64,000 nt of DNA from Acidobacteriota bacterium (GTDB lineage: Bacteria > Acidobacteriota > Vicinamibacteria > Vicinamibacterales > JAKQTR01): assembly GCA_026393755.1 (NCBI GenBank), contig JAPKZO010000040.1, positions 103,311 through 167,310 of the forward strand, read 5' to 3'. Both the position numbers and the translations under genes were made by a program. Below are positions 1-9,800 of the stretch, piece by piece (position 1 is the stretch's first letter; the number at the start of each line of letters is the position of its first letter). Below the pieces are notes generated by a model that did no database searches, was not told the DNA's origin, and saw nothing but the letters and a program-made list of their open reading frames with translations.

Positions 1-729
1 GCGGCGTACGGGATCGTCATCGGGCGCCGAGTCGAGCGCGTGAAACAGCCGTTTTCGCTGCGCGAGGTGGCGGCGGCCAGCTGGGGCGCGAAATGGGAGC
101 TGATGCTGCCAGTGGTGATCGTTGCGCTCTTCGTGACCGGTTTCGCGACGATGCTCGAGGCGGCTGCGGCGGCGCTCGCCTACGCGATCATCGTCGAGTG
201 CTTCATCACGCGCGACATTCACATCTTCAAGGCGCTGCCTGAGGTGCTGCTGAAGGCGGCCGCGCTGATGGGGGCCGTGCTGATCCTGCTCAGCGTCGCG
301 ATGGGGCTCACCGGCTACCTGGTCGATGCCCAGATTCCCGACCTGCTGCTCGATTGGGTCAAGACGAACATCCACTCGCAGGTCATGTTCCTGCTGGCGC
401 TCAACGTGCTGCTGCTGGTGCTTGGCAGCGTGCTCGAGATCTACTCGGCGATCATCATCCTGGCGCCGATCATCGCGCCGATGGGCGCGGCGTTTGGCGT
501 CGACCCGCTGCACCTGGGCGTCATCTTCCTTGCCAACCTGGAACTGGGGTTCCTGTTCCCGCCGGTTGGCCTCAACCTGTTCCTTGCGTCATCCCGGTTC
601 AACAAACCGCTGACCAGCCTGTATCGGCACGTGGTACCGTTCCTGATCATTACCGGCATCGGCGTGCTGCTGATCACCTACACCGATTCGATGTCGCTCG
701 GCGTGCTCAGACTGCTTGGCAAACGGTAG
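1..729 (+). CDS. dctM: TRAP transporter large permease (DctM), 3' part
   Basis: The reading frame is open to the window edge, so the N-terminal half is missing; 242 residues are visible. It is very hydrophobic, with several predicted membrane helices. It aligns by eye with the DctM half of the fused permease at 16359-18287: both have an AKWE segment, GFAT followed by EAAA, a helix ending in QIP, and the closing pattern LELG-PPVG-NLFL-RFNKP. Those residues are typical of the DctM family, which forms the transport channel of tripartite ATP-independent transporters and is driven by an ion gradient. Its periplasmic binding protein and any DctQ part must lie upstream of the window. The next gene starts 9 bp after the stop, suggesting one transcript. 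A GTG at 40 is an internal codon, not the start. Confidence 0.9.
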   Translation, partial: AAYGIVIGRRVERVKQPFSLREVAAASWGAKWELMLPVVIVALFVTGFATMLEAAAAALAYAIIVECFITRDIHIFKALPEVLLKAAALMGAVLILLSVAMGLTGYLVDAQIPDLLLDWVKTNIHSQVMFLLALNVLLLVLGSVLEIYSAIIILAPIIAPMGAAFGVDPLHLGVIFLANLELGFLFPPVGLNLFLASSRFNKPLTSLYRHVVPFLIITGIGVLLITYTDSMSLGVLRLLGKR

Positions 730-738
730 GGAATCACT

Positions 739-3267
739 ATGCGATCCAGACACTTTCTCGCGCTCGCACTCGCGTCTGCGGTGCTCGTTGTCTCCGGCGT
801 CGTGTCGGTCGCCCAGAAGGGACCTGCCGCACCAGAGTGGCCGGGATCGCTCGGCAAGGGCGTGACGCTGCTCCCGAACGGCTGGAAGATCGCGCCGGCG
901 GGGAAGCACATGGCGGTCGGCGACCTTCCGCTCGCCATGGTGGAGTCGCCGGACGGCAACTACCTGGTCGTCACCAACAACGGGTACGCCAAGCCTACGC
1001 TGACGGTGGTGGATCTCAAGCGCGCCTACGTGAGTTCGAGGACGACGCTGGAGCATGCCTGGCTCGGGCTCGCCTGGCATCCCGACAAGCGGCGCGTCTT
1101 TTCGTCGGCCGCAGGACAGACGGCGGTCACCGAACTGTACTGGACGCCTGGGAAGCTGGCGCCCGGCTCGCTGTTCGCACTCGGGCGCGACACGCAGCGC
1201 CCGCAGCCGGGCATCAACCGGCCCGAGCCGGTGGAACAGAGTTTCGTGGGCGGCATTGCGATCGCCCCTGATGGCCGCACGCTCTACGCGGTGCACGTGC
1301 TCGGCGAAGCGCTGACGATGCTCGATCTGAAAGCCGGGCTGGTCCGGCGGACCGTGGACGTCGGCGCCGAACCCTACACGTGTGTCGTATCGGCTGATGG
1401 CAAGTTCGTGTACGTGTCGGTTTGGGGCGGCGCGAAGATTCTGGTCTTTGACGCGGCCACGCTCGACCCGCGCGGCGAGATTCGTGTGGGTGAGCATCCC
1501 AACGCGATGGTGTTCTCGAAGGACGGCCAGCGGTTGTTCGTCGCGTGTGCCAACACAAACGCGGTCTGGGTGATCGACGTCGCGTCGAAGAGCGTCAAGG
1601 AGCAGGTATCGGTGGCCCTGTTCCCGGATGCCCCTCCGGGAGCGACGCCCAACGGCCTTGGCCTGTCGCCCGACGGCAATCGCCTGCTCGTGGCCAACGC
1701 CGACAACAACGCCGTCGCCGTCATCAACACGAGCGATCCCCAGCGCAGCGCGGTGGAGGGATTCATCCCGACGGGCTGGTATCCGACCGCCGCGATGTTC
1801 AGTCAGGACGGCGCCCGAATCTACATCCTGAGCGGGAAGGGTCTCGCCTCGCTCGCCAATCCGCGCGGAAGCCATCCGGGCGTGCCTGGCTTTGGCGATG
1901 GACAGTACAGCGGCGCCATGCTGCAGGGTTCGTTGTCGATCGTGCCGGTTCCAGATCAGGCCACGCTTCAGGCCATGACGAAGAGCGTCTACAGCCTGAC
2001 GCCGTTCACGAGTGCCTCGATCCTGGCGCCCGCGTCGGCTCCGGTGGCGTCACCGATTCCGAAGAAGGTCGGGGACGTCTCCCCCATCAAGCATGTCTTC
2101 TACATCATCCGGGAGAACCGCACCTACGACCAGATTCTCGGAGATCTCGAACGCGGCAACGGCGACCCGAACCTGGCGCTCTTCGGCGAAGACGTCACGC
2201 CCAACGCCCACGCCCTGGCGCGCGAGTTCGTCGTCCTCGATAACTTCTACGTGGATGCACAGGTCAGCTACGACGGGCATGCGTTCTCGACCGGCGCCTA
2301 CGCGACCGACTTCGTCAACAAGATCTGGCCCACCAACTATGGCGGGCGGGGTGCGAGGTACCTGAGCGAAGGCGGCGGCAAGATGCGTAACGCCTTTGGC
2401 AACGTCACGGCACCGCTGAACGGCTACATCTGGGATGCGGTCACGCGGAAGGGACTGAGCGTTCGAAGTTACGGAGAATTCGTCGAGCGCGGCGCCGAAC
2501 CGGAACAGGAGAAGGACACCGGAATAGGCGAGGTCAAGGCCACCGTGCCCGGACTCAAGGGGCTGGTGCATCCGAACTACCCGCCCTACGACCTGACGAT
2601 CCCGGACAGCAAGCGTGCGGATATCTGGCTCGAGGAATTCACGCGGTTCGACAAGAGCGGCACGCTGGCCAGCCTCACGATCATTCGTCTGCCCAACGAC
2701 CACACCGCCGGCACCCGTGCGGGCTACCCGACGCCCCGAGCAATGGTCGCGGAAAACGACGTGGCCCTGGGCCGAATCGTCGAGGCCATCACCAACAGCT
2801 CATTCTGGAAGGATTCGGCGATCTTCGTCCTCGAGGATGACGCACAGGCCGGGCCGGATCACGTGGACATGCACCGTTCCATTGCGCTGGTCATCAGCCC
2901 GTTCACGATGCGCCTGGCGGTCGACAGCACGCTCTACACGACGTCGGGGATGTTGCGGACGATGGAACTAATCCTCGGCCTGCCTCCGATGAGCAACTAC
3001 GACGCGGGGGCGACGCCGATGTACAACGCCTTTCAGACGGCGCCGGTCCTGACGCCGTTCAAGGCGAGGCCGGCGCGCATCGACATTCGGGAGAAGAACG
3101 CGGTCAACGCGTGGGGGGCAGCGGCCTCAGCGCGGATGTATCTGGCGGAAGCCGACCTGGCTCCGGAACAGGAACTGAACGAGATTATCTGGCGATCGGT
3201 GAAGGGCCCGACCAGCGTCATGCCTCCCCCCGTCCGGGCGGCGTTTATCCGCGCCCTGCCACAGTGA
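739..3267 (+). CDS. Exported YncE-type beta-propeller / phosphoesterase fusion
   Basis: 842 residues. A signal peptide (about 1-25, ending SVA-Q) sends it to the periplasm or beyond. Residues about 50-420 form repeated propeller blades of the YVTN/YncE kind, with phrases such as SPDG and DGQRLFVA. From about 450 a phosphoesterase domain of the phospholipase C/acid phosphatase AcpA type follows. It shows the metal-binding RENRTYDQ stretch (about 457-464), SYDGHAFSTG, PNDHTAG and the acidic LEDDAQAGPDHVD (about 698-710). The substrate cannot be read from sequence; phospholipid or phosphate-ester cleavage is the family expectation. It sits 9 bp behind a TRAP permease gene, so it may release or monitor what that transporter imports; this link is inference. 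The start follows a GGGAA element. Confidence 0.85.
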   Translation: MRSRHFLALALASAVLVVSGVVSVAQKGPAAPEWPGSLGKGVTLLPNGWKIAPAGKHMAVGDLPLAMVESPDGNYLVVTNNGYAKPTLTVVDLKRAYVSSRTTLEHAWLGLAWHPDKRRVFSSAAGQTAVTELYWTPGKLAPGSLFALGRDTQRPQPGINRPEPVEQSFVGGIAIAPDGRTLYAVHVLGEALTMLDLKAGLVRRTVDVGAEPYTCVVSADGKFVYVSVWGGAKILVFDAATLDPRGEIRVGEHPNAMVFSKDGQRLFVACANTNAVWVIDVASKSVKEQVSVALFPDAPPGATPNGLGLSPDGNRLLVANADNNAVAVINTSDPQRSAVEGFIPTGWYPTAAMFSQDGARIYILSGKGLASLANPRGSHPGVPGFGDGQYSGAMLQGSLSIVPVPDQATLQAMTKSVYSLTPFTSASILAPASAPVASPIPKKVGDVSPIKHVFYIIRENRTYDQILGDLERGNGDPNLALFGEDVTPNAHALAREFVVLDNFYVDAQVSYDGHAFSTGAYATDFVNKIWPTNYGGRGARYLSEGGGKMRNAFGNVTAPLNGYIWDAVTRKGLSVRSYGEFVERGAEPEQEKDTGIGEVKATVPGLKGLVHPNYPPYDLTIPDSKRADIWLEEFTRFDKSGTLASLTIIRLPNDHTAGTRAGYPTPRAMVAENDVALGRIVEAITNSSFWKDSAIFVLEDDAQAGPDHVDMHRSIALVISPFTMRLAVDSTLYTTSGMLRTMELILGLPPMSNYDAGATPMYNAFQTAPVLTPFKARPARIDIREKNAVNAWGAAASARMYLAEADLAPEQELNEIIWRSVKGPTSVMPPPVRAAFIRALPQ

Positions 3268-3301
3268 CGGTGGGCCCTGACGACGACCGGTAGCCTCCCC
3301 T

Positions 3302-3379
3302 AATTACTCCCGGAGTAATTGCGCCCCCGGTAATTACTCCGGGAGTGATTACAGTTCTGTAATTACTCCGGGAGTGATT
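3302..3379. repeat. Palindrome triplet A (three 19-bp palindromes, about 30-bp period)
   Basis: Three near-identical palindromes of the form AATTACTCCSGGAGTRATT lie at 3302-3320, 3332-3350 and 3361-3379. The first is perfect, with 9-bp arms around one central base. Starts are 30 and 29 bp apart, and the linkers are 11 and 10 bp. The triplet lies just after the stop of the propeller/phosphoesterase gene, between convergent genes. It could be a terminator-like or REP-like element, or a set of phased protein-binding sites. The same 30/29 spacing recurs in a second triplet at 3661-3738. Confidence 0.85.
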
Positions 3380-3660
3380 GGCTTGAAGGAAGAGGCGGGT
3401 CGGCGAGCGGGCCCGTACAGAAGAATAGCCCACCGCCTGATCCCCCAACGCTGACGGGCCCCCATCCGTCAACGCCAGAGCCCAAACGGTGGGCCGATGG
3501 CTTGATCTTACGCAATCGGAATGCCAGCGGCACGCCGCGCGCCGTCTATGTTTTCAGGCCTGATTCGGAGCGCCACCCGCACGGGTCTTCGACCACCGGT
3601 GCGGAATTCCGGCGCCGAGCCTGTCAAGTGCCGAACCTCCGGTAATCGCGCCGTCGCGGC
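3380..3660. other. Non-coding spacer between the palindrome triplets
   Basis: I see no supported gene here: the open frames that cross it lack a ribosome-binding site and resemble nothing I recognise. Near 3633-3645 the sequence CCTCCGGTAATCGC resembles the linker plus left arm of a repeat unit. It may be a decayed seventh copy just ahead of triplet B. Confidence 0.5.
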
Positions 3661-3738
3661 AATTACTCCGGGAGTGATTTCGCCTCCGGTAATCACTCCC
3701 GGAGTGATTTCGCCGCCACAATCACTCCGGGAGTGGCC
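3661..3738. repeat. Palindrome triplet B, overlapping the end of an RND gene
   Basis: Copies lie at 3661-3679, 3691-3709 and 3720-3738. The last has a decayed right arm (GGAGTGGCC). Start-to-start spacing is 30 and 29 bp, as in triplet A. The first linker (TCGCCTCCGGT) matches triplet A's first linker (GCGCCCCCGGT) at 9 of 11 bases, so the two triplets are related as whole units in the same orientation. The stop codon of the RND permease (3693-3695, minus strand) lies inside the middle copy, and the last copy encodes part of that protein's C-terminus. Confidence 0.85.
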
Positions 3739-6700
3739 AATTGGGCCGTGCCACGCCGCCACACCTGTTTCAGCCACACGGCGACATCGTCGACCAGCGT
3801 GTAGATGAAGGGCAGAATGACGAGGGTCAGAATGGTGGATGTCGTCAGGCCGCCGATGACCGTCCGCGCCAGCGGGTAATAGTAGGCTCCGCCGACGCCG
3901 GATGACCCGACCGCCAGCGGCACGAGACCGAGGATGGCCGTCGCCGCGGTCATCAGGATGGGCCGCATCCGTTCCCGGCCTCCCTGCAGGATGGCGTCGG
4001 CGCGCGACAGCCCTTCCCGTCGCAACTGGTTGACGTGATCGACCAGCACGATCCCGTTCTTCACGACGATGCCCATCAGGATCAGCAGGCCAATCTGGGA
4101 CATCAAGCCGAACGGAGTGCCGGTGATGAGGTCGAACCACACGGCGCCAAACAGCGCAAAGGGGATCGAGACGAGAATCGCGATCGGATGCGCGATCGAC
4201 TCGAACAGCGCCGCCATCACCAGATAGACCAGCGCAAGCGCCAGCAGCATGTTGACCAGCATCTGCTGATTCTGCTGTTCCTGGTCCTGCATGTTCTGTC
4301 CAAACGCCCAACTGTAGCCGGCCGGCAGCGCCATGTCGTTCATCGACTTGCGCATCAACTCCTGTGCGGCGCCGAAGTTCTTGCCTTCGTAGGTGCCCCT
4401 GACGGTAAGGCGGGTGCGGCGTTCCTCGCGCTCGATGGACTTGGGCCGGCGGACGATGGAGAAGTTCGCGAGCGTGCCGATCGTCTGGCTGCGATCGCCG
4501 CCCAGTGTGATGTTCCGGAGGTCGTCGGCCCGCTGCATGTCCTCGCGCCGCAACGACAGCACGACGTTGACTTCCTTGTCGCCGGCGCGGTACTTGCGGA
4601 GGCGCGTGCCGCTGAGCATGAACCCAAACGTCTGGGCAAGGTCGCCCGGCGCCAGGTTGTAGCGCGCGGCGCGTTCCCGGTCGAGGGAGACCTGGACCTC
4701 TTCGCGCCCCTCTTCGCTCGACGACTTCACGTCCTGCACGTTGGCAATCGCGGCGAGCCTCGCACTCGCGTCGGCCGACAACCGTTCCAGCGTCTTCATG
4801 TCGTCGCCGAACAGGCTCACCTCGAAGCTCGTCGTGCTGCCGCCCGCCTGGGCATCCTCGCCGCCGAAACGCAGCCGAACACCGGGCAACTGGGGCAGCC
4901 AGCTCCGCAGGGTCTTTCTGAATTCTCTGGCCTCGCGGTCGTTCATGTCCTTCCGGTTGAGCGTGATGGTCGTTTGCGCGGTGTTCTCGCCGTAGTACGA
5001 GTAGACCGATTCGAAGCTGATGTCCTGTTCGTGGCGGTAGAGGGCGTCCTCGACCCGGGCGACGCTGGCCTCCGCGTCTTCCTTGAAGTGGAAGTCCTGG
5101 AAGTCGTACTGAATGAACAGGCGATCGTTCCGGCCGCCCGTCTCCATGGCCGTTTCGAGGCCCAGCATGAACGGTCCGGCGATGCTCGCCAGCACGAGCA
5201 GCGTCGCACCGAACGTGAGCACCCGATGACGGAACGTCCAGGTGATGACCGACGCGTACCGATCAGTGAGCCAGACAATCCAGCGCGGGTTGTGCCAGGG
5301 GCGGCGGCTCAGCATCCGGGATCCCATCAGCGGGATCAACGTCAGCGACACGAGCAGCGAGCAGAAAATGGTGAGCGTGATGGCGATGCCGACTTCGGCC
5401 AGCCACACCTGGAGTTCGGTCTTCTCTCCGACGATCAACGGCAGGAACACGATCGCGGTCGTCGCCGTCGCGGCCACCACGGCCATCGCGACAGCCGACG
5501 TGCCACGAATGGAGGCCTGCTTGGCGTCGGCCGACTTCTCGTGATACCGGAAGATGGATTCAAGCACGACGATGGCGTCATCGACGAGCAGGCCCACCCC
5601 CAGCATGAGCCCCATCATCGACAGGATGTTCAGATTCTTGCCGAGGAAGTACAGCACCGTGCAGCTGGCGACGATGGAGATGGGGATTGCGAGGCTGACG
5701 ATAAACGTCGTGTCCGCGCGGCGTAGAAACAGGTACAGCACGACCACGGCCAGCAGGCCCCCGACGGCGCCGGCTTCGGTCAGTCCGTTGATGCCCTTGA
5801 GGATCTCCTCGGCCTGGTCCTGGAACACGAACAGCGTGATGCCCTTCAGTTGGGGATCGGCGGCGATATCGGTCTTGATGAGGCGTGTCACCGCCGACGC
5901 CACGTCGACCGTGTTGGCTGTCGGCTCCTTCTGTACGGTCAACGCGACGGCGAACTTCCGATTCAGATGGCGGCCGAAGTCGATCAGGGGCTCTTCGTAC
6001 GTAATCGCCGCGACATCGCGCAGGCGAATGGGTCCGACGGTCCGGATCTCCGGCATGCCCGTCTGGCCAGCTGCCAGTCCTGCCTGGCGGATCGCGCGCG
6101 AGTCACCCGGCGAGACAGGCAGATTCGCAATCGCCTCGAGGTCCTCGAACGCGCCGAACGTCCGCAGGTAGAGCACCTTGTTGGCGTCGACCATTTTGCC
6201 GATCGACACGTTCAGGTTGCTGCCCTGCAGTTGCTGCAAGAGGACGCCGACGTCGAGGCGATGGGCCTTGATCCGATCGAGGATGAGCTCGATCTTCACC
6301 TCGCGCGGCGACACGCCGTTCAGTTCGACGCGGGCGACACCGGGAATCCGGCGAATGGGATTGATGACCCGCTGCTCCAGCAGATCGTAGTTGCGCGACA
6401 GATCGATGCCCGGCGCAGAGACGCGCGCCTCGACCACCGGCATCTGGGCAGTGTTGAATGACTGGACGTTGATCCGTTCGACGTCGGCGGGCAGGTCTTT
6501 GCGAACCTGGTCGATCTTCTCGCCCACCTTGAGCCGGATCATGTCCACCGACTGCCCCCAGCTGAACTGGAGCTGCAGCTGGGCCCCATCCGCCCCCGCC
6601 GTTGAGGTCAGCTTCTTGACGCCCGATAGCGTCGCGAGCGCGCCTTCGAGCGGCTTGACGATCTGGCGCTCCACCTGGGACGGGCTGGAATTCGGATACG

Positions 6701-6848
6701 GCACGTCGATCGAAATGGTCGGCACGTCAATCGTCGGCAGAAACGCCAGCGGCAGCCGTGTCATCGCGACCGCGCCCAGGACAACCAGGCTGACAAGCCC
6801 CATGAAGATCGTCACGGGCCGGTGGACCGACAGTTCAGCCAGACGCAT
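3693..6848 (-). CDS. RND efflux permease, HAE type (second of two)
   Basis: 1051 residues, the usual size of an AcrB-like inner-membrane pump. It begins with MRLAELSVHRPV ahead of the first membrane helix. The proton-relay pair is present as LLVDDAIVVLE in TM4 (about 421-422), and the TM10 lysine is in GIVVKNGIVLVDH (about 930). The Asp pair points to the hydrophobe/amphiphile exporters rather than the metal-exporting CusA branch. It starts 4 bp after the stop of the other RND gene, with AGGAG as ribosome-binding site, so the two are co-translated. The family pumps drugs, bile salts or lipids from periplasm or membrane through an adaptor and a TolC-like channel. The last 13 or so residues are encoded by the palindromic repeat, so the C-terminus looks secondarily altered. 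Confidence 0.92.
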   Translation of the reverse strand: MRLAELSVHRPVTIFMGLVSLVVLGAVAMTRLPLAFLPTIDVPTISIDVPYPNSSPSQVERQIVKPLEGALATLSGVKKLTSTAGADGAQLQLQFSWGQSVDMIRLKVGEKIDQVRKDLPADVERINVQSFNTAQMPVVEARVSAPGIDLSRNYDLLEQRVINPIRRIPGVARVELNGVSPREVKIELILDRIKAHRLDVGVLLQQLQGSNLNVSIGKMVDANKVLYLRTFGAFEDLEAIANLPVSPGDSRAIRQAGLAAGQTGMPEIRTVGPIRLRDVAAITYEEPLIDFGRHLNRKFAVALTVQKEPTANTVDVASAVTRLIKTDIAADPQLKGITLFVFQDQAEEILKGINGLTEAGAVGGLLAVVVLYLFLRRADTTFIVSLAIPISIVASCTVLYFLGKNLNILSMMGLMLGVGLLVDDAIVVLESIFRYHEKSADAKQASIRGTSAVAMAVVAATATTAIVFLPLIVGEKTELQVWLAEVGIAITLTIFCSLLVSLTLIPLMGSRMLSRRPWHNPRWIVWLTDRYASVITWTFRHRVLTFGATLLVLASIAGPFMLGLETAMETGGRNDRLFIQYDFQDFHFKEDAEASVARVEDALYRHEQDISFESVYSYYGENTAQTTITLNRKDMNDREAREFRKTLRSWLPQLPGVRLRFGGEDAQAGGSTTSFEVSLFGDDMKTLERLSADASARLAAIANVQDVKSSSEEGREEVQVSLDRERAARYNLAPGDLAQTFGFMLSGTRLRKYRAGDKEVNVVLSLRREDMQRADDLRNITLGGDRSQTIGTLANFSIVRRPKSIEREERRTRLTVRGTYEGKNFGAAQELMRKSMNDMALPAGYSWAFGQNMQDQEQQNQQMLVNMLLALALVYLVMAALFESIAHPIAILVSIPFALFGAVWFDLITGTPFGLMSQIGLLILMGIVVKNGIVLVDHVNQLRREGLSRADAILQGGRERMRPILMTAATAILGLVPLAVGSSGVGGAYYYPLARTVIGGLTTSTILTLVILPFIYTLVDDVAVWLKQVWRRGTAQLATPGVIVAAKSLRE

Positions 6849-6852
6849 GGCC

Positions 6853-9800
6853 CTACTCCTTGCCGGCCGCGGCGGGCGCGATCGTCCTGCGATCCAGGAC
6901 GAAGTACATCGTCGGAATCACAATCAAGGTCAGCACGGTCGAGACCGCGAGGCCGCCGATCACGGTGACCGCCATGGGGGCGCGGATCTCGGCTCCCTCG
7001 CCGAGGCCGAGCGCCATCGGGATCAAACCAAGGATGGCCGTCGCCGTCGTCATCAGAATCGGGCGCAGCCGGACACGCCCGGCCTCGATCAGCGCGTCGT
7101 GCGTCGACAGGCCTCCCCGGCGGCGCTGGTTCACGTGGTCAATGAGGACGATGGCGTTCTTCACGACGATCCCGGCCAGCATCACGACGCCAATCAGGAC
7201 GATGACGCTGACGCGGTGACCGGTCGCCACCAGAGCGGCCACCACACCGACGGCGCCCATGGGAATCGAGAACATGATGATGAGCGGGTGCAGGAGCGAC
7301 TCAAACTGCGCCGCCATAACGAAGTAGACGAGGAACACCGCGAGGCCAATCGCCAGATACAGGCTGCGGAACGACGTGCCGATCTCGAGATTCTGGCCGC
7401 CCATCTTTGCCGACACCCAGCCAGGCAGGTTCGAGGCGGCGACGGTCCGCTCGATGTCGGCGGTGACGCCTCCCAGATCGCGTCCCTGGAGGTTGCCCGA
7501 GATGATGACCGCGCGCCGCTGGCCGACGCGGCGGATCTCGCTCGGCCCCGTCGCCAGTTCGGTCGAGGCCACCGCTCTGAGCGGAATGGCGACTCCGTCG
7601 CGCCGCTGGACGATCATGCCCACGACGTCGGTGACCTCGTCGCGGGACGCATCCGACGCCCGGACGAGCACATCGATTTCGCGGTCGCCTTCGCTGATCC
7701 GGGTGGCCACCTCGCCCTTGACCTTCGTTCGCAGCGTCTGCGACACAGATTCCGGCGTCAACTCCAGGCGCGCCAGTTGATCGGGCTTGAACCGGATACG
7801 AACCTCCGGACTGCCCGCCTCCGACGACGAGGTCACGTCGGCCAGGCCCGGGATGCCCTGCAGGCGAACGACGGTCTGGCCGGCCACGCGACGCAGGTTC
7901 TCGTAGTCGTCGCCGTAGAGTTCAAGCTCCACCGGCGTCTTGAACGTGAAGAACGACGGCCGGCTGAATGTGCTCGTGCTGTCGGGGAACCGTTCGAGGG
8001 TGTTGCGGATCTGTTCGATGCCGGCTTCCTCTCCGATCTTGTCGCTGCGATTGCGCATCAGCACGAGCAGTTCGCCGACGTTTTCTGCGCGCGAGCCCTG
8101 GTCGGCACCGCCGAGTCCGCCCCCCGCCGTTGAGAACACGTTGGCCACTCCGGCCACCTGTTTCGCGCGCCGGGCCAGATCAGCGAGCACGCGGTCGGTC
8201 GCCTCGATCGGCGTGCCCTCCGGCAGCTTCACCTCGAACGAGAATTCGCCCTGCGACATGGGCGGAATCAGCTCGACGCCCAGGCGGCTGACGCCGGCCA
8301 TCGACAGTGCGAACAGCAGCGCGGCGGTCCCGAGCACGCTCCAGGGATGCCGCAGGGCACCGGCAATCAGGCGCGGGTACACGCGATAGACCGCCGCCTC
8401 GGTCCGTTCGAATGCCTTCAGGAACGGCCACATGATCCAGCCGACCGGCGTGAAGATGAGCGAGGCGAGGCGTCGGGCGCCGCGCACCAGCAGGATGGGA
8501 ATCGTGTAGAACAGGAACTGCCGGCTCTTCGCCAGGCGCCCGGCCGGCACAGCGGCCGGCTCGAGCGGGACGGCCGCGCCAAACCTGGCGGTCAGCATGG
8601 GGATGAGCGTCAGCGAGATCACCAGCGACGCGAGGATCGAGATCGACACGGTCAGCGCCTGGTCCTTGAACAGTTGGCCGCCGACGCCCTCGACGAACAC
8701 GATCGGCAGGAACACCGCCACCGTCGTCAGCGTCGACGCCACCACCGCACCCTGCACTTCGCCAGTGCCGTCGATGGCCGCCTGGAGGACGCTCTTCCCC
8801 GCCTCGCGATGCCGCGCGATGACCTCCAGCACGACAATCGAATCGTCGACGAGCAGCCCGATACCGAGCGCCAGTCCGCCGAGCGACATGATGTTCAGCG
8901 ACAATCCCATCTGGTGCATGATGATGAAGGTCGCGACCACCGAAATCGGAATGGACAGCGCGATGACCGCCGTGCTGCGCGCCTCCCGCAGGAAGAAGAA
9001 GATGACGAGGATGGCGAGCAGGCCTCCCTGCCAGCCGTTGTTCACCACCTCGCTGATCGCGCCTTCGATGAAGGTGGACTGGTCGAAGATGGTCGCCAGC
9101 GTCATCCCGGCGGGCAGCGTCTTCTGAATGCGCGCCAGTCTGGCCTTGACTGCCCGCGCGACCGCGACGGTGTTCGCATCGCCTTCCTTGTAGATGTTCA
9201 GGCTGACGGATTCCTGGCCGTTGATGCGCGCGATGACCTCGCGATCCTTGTGGCCCCATGCGACGTCGGCCACATCGTGCATGACGACCTGGCGGCCGCC
9301 AACCTCGCGCACGATCGTCTTTGCCACGTCCTCGACGGTCTGGAACTCGTTGAGCGTCCGTACGAGGTAGCGGGCTTCGTGCTCGTAGATGCTGCCGCCC
9401 GCCAGGTTGACGTTGTTGCGGGCCAGTGCGGCCATCACGTCCTGCACGGTCAGGCCGAACGACGACAACCGCGATTCGTCCACCCGGACCTCGATCTGGC
9501 GTTCGAGCCCGCCTTCGACCTTGACCGACGCGAGGCCGTCAATCGACTCGAGGTCCTTCTTGACCTGGTCCTCGGCAATCCGACGCACCATCGCCAGGTC
9601 GCCTGTGCCAGACACACCAAGCCGCAGAATCGGGTCGCTCGACGGATCAAACCGCAGGATCGCAGGCTTCTGCGCGTCGCGCGGCAGCGTCACCAGGTCG
9701 AGCTTCTCGCGCGCGTCGAGCGTCGCGAGATCCATGTTGGTCTTCCAGGCGAACTCGAGCGTGACCTGCGACAACCCCGAACGCGAGCGGCTCGTCAGCC

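Noticed and set aside
589-1875. A 428-codon minus-strand open frame opposite the propeller/phosphoesterase gene
   Set aside because: Antisense shadow of a clearly exported, domain-bearing protein; low-complexity composition.
3302-3738. CRISPR-like array, suggested by regular short repeats
   Set aside because: The repeats are 19-bp palindromes with 10-11-bp linkers, the first linkers of the two triplets are related to each other, and no cas genes are near. It is not a CRISPR array.
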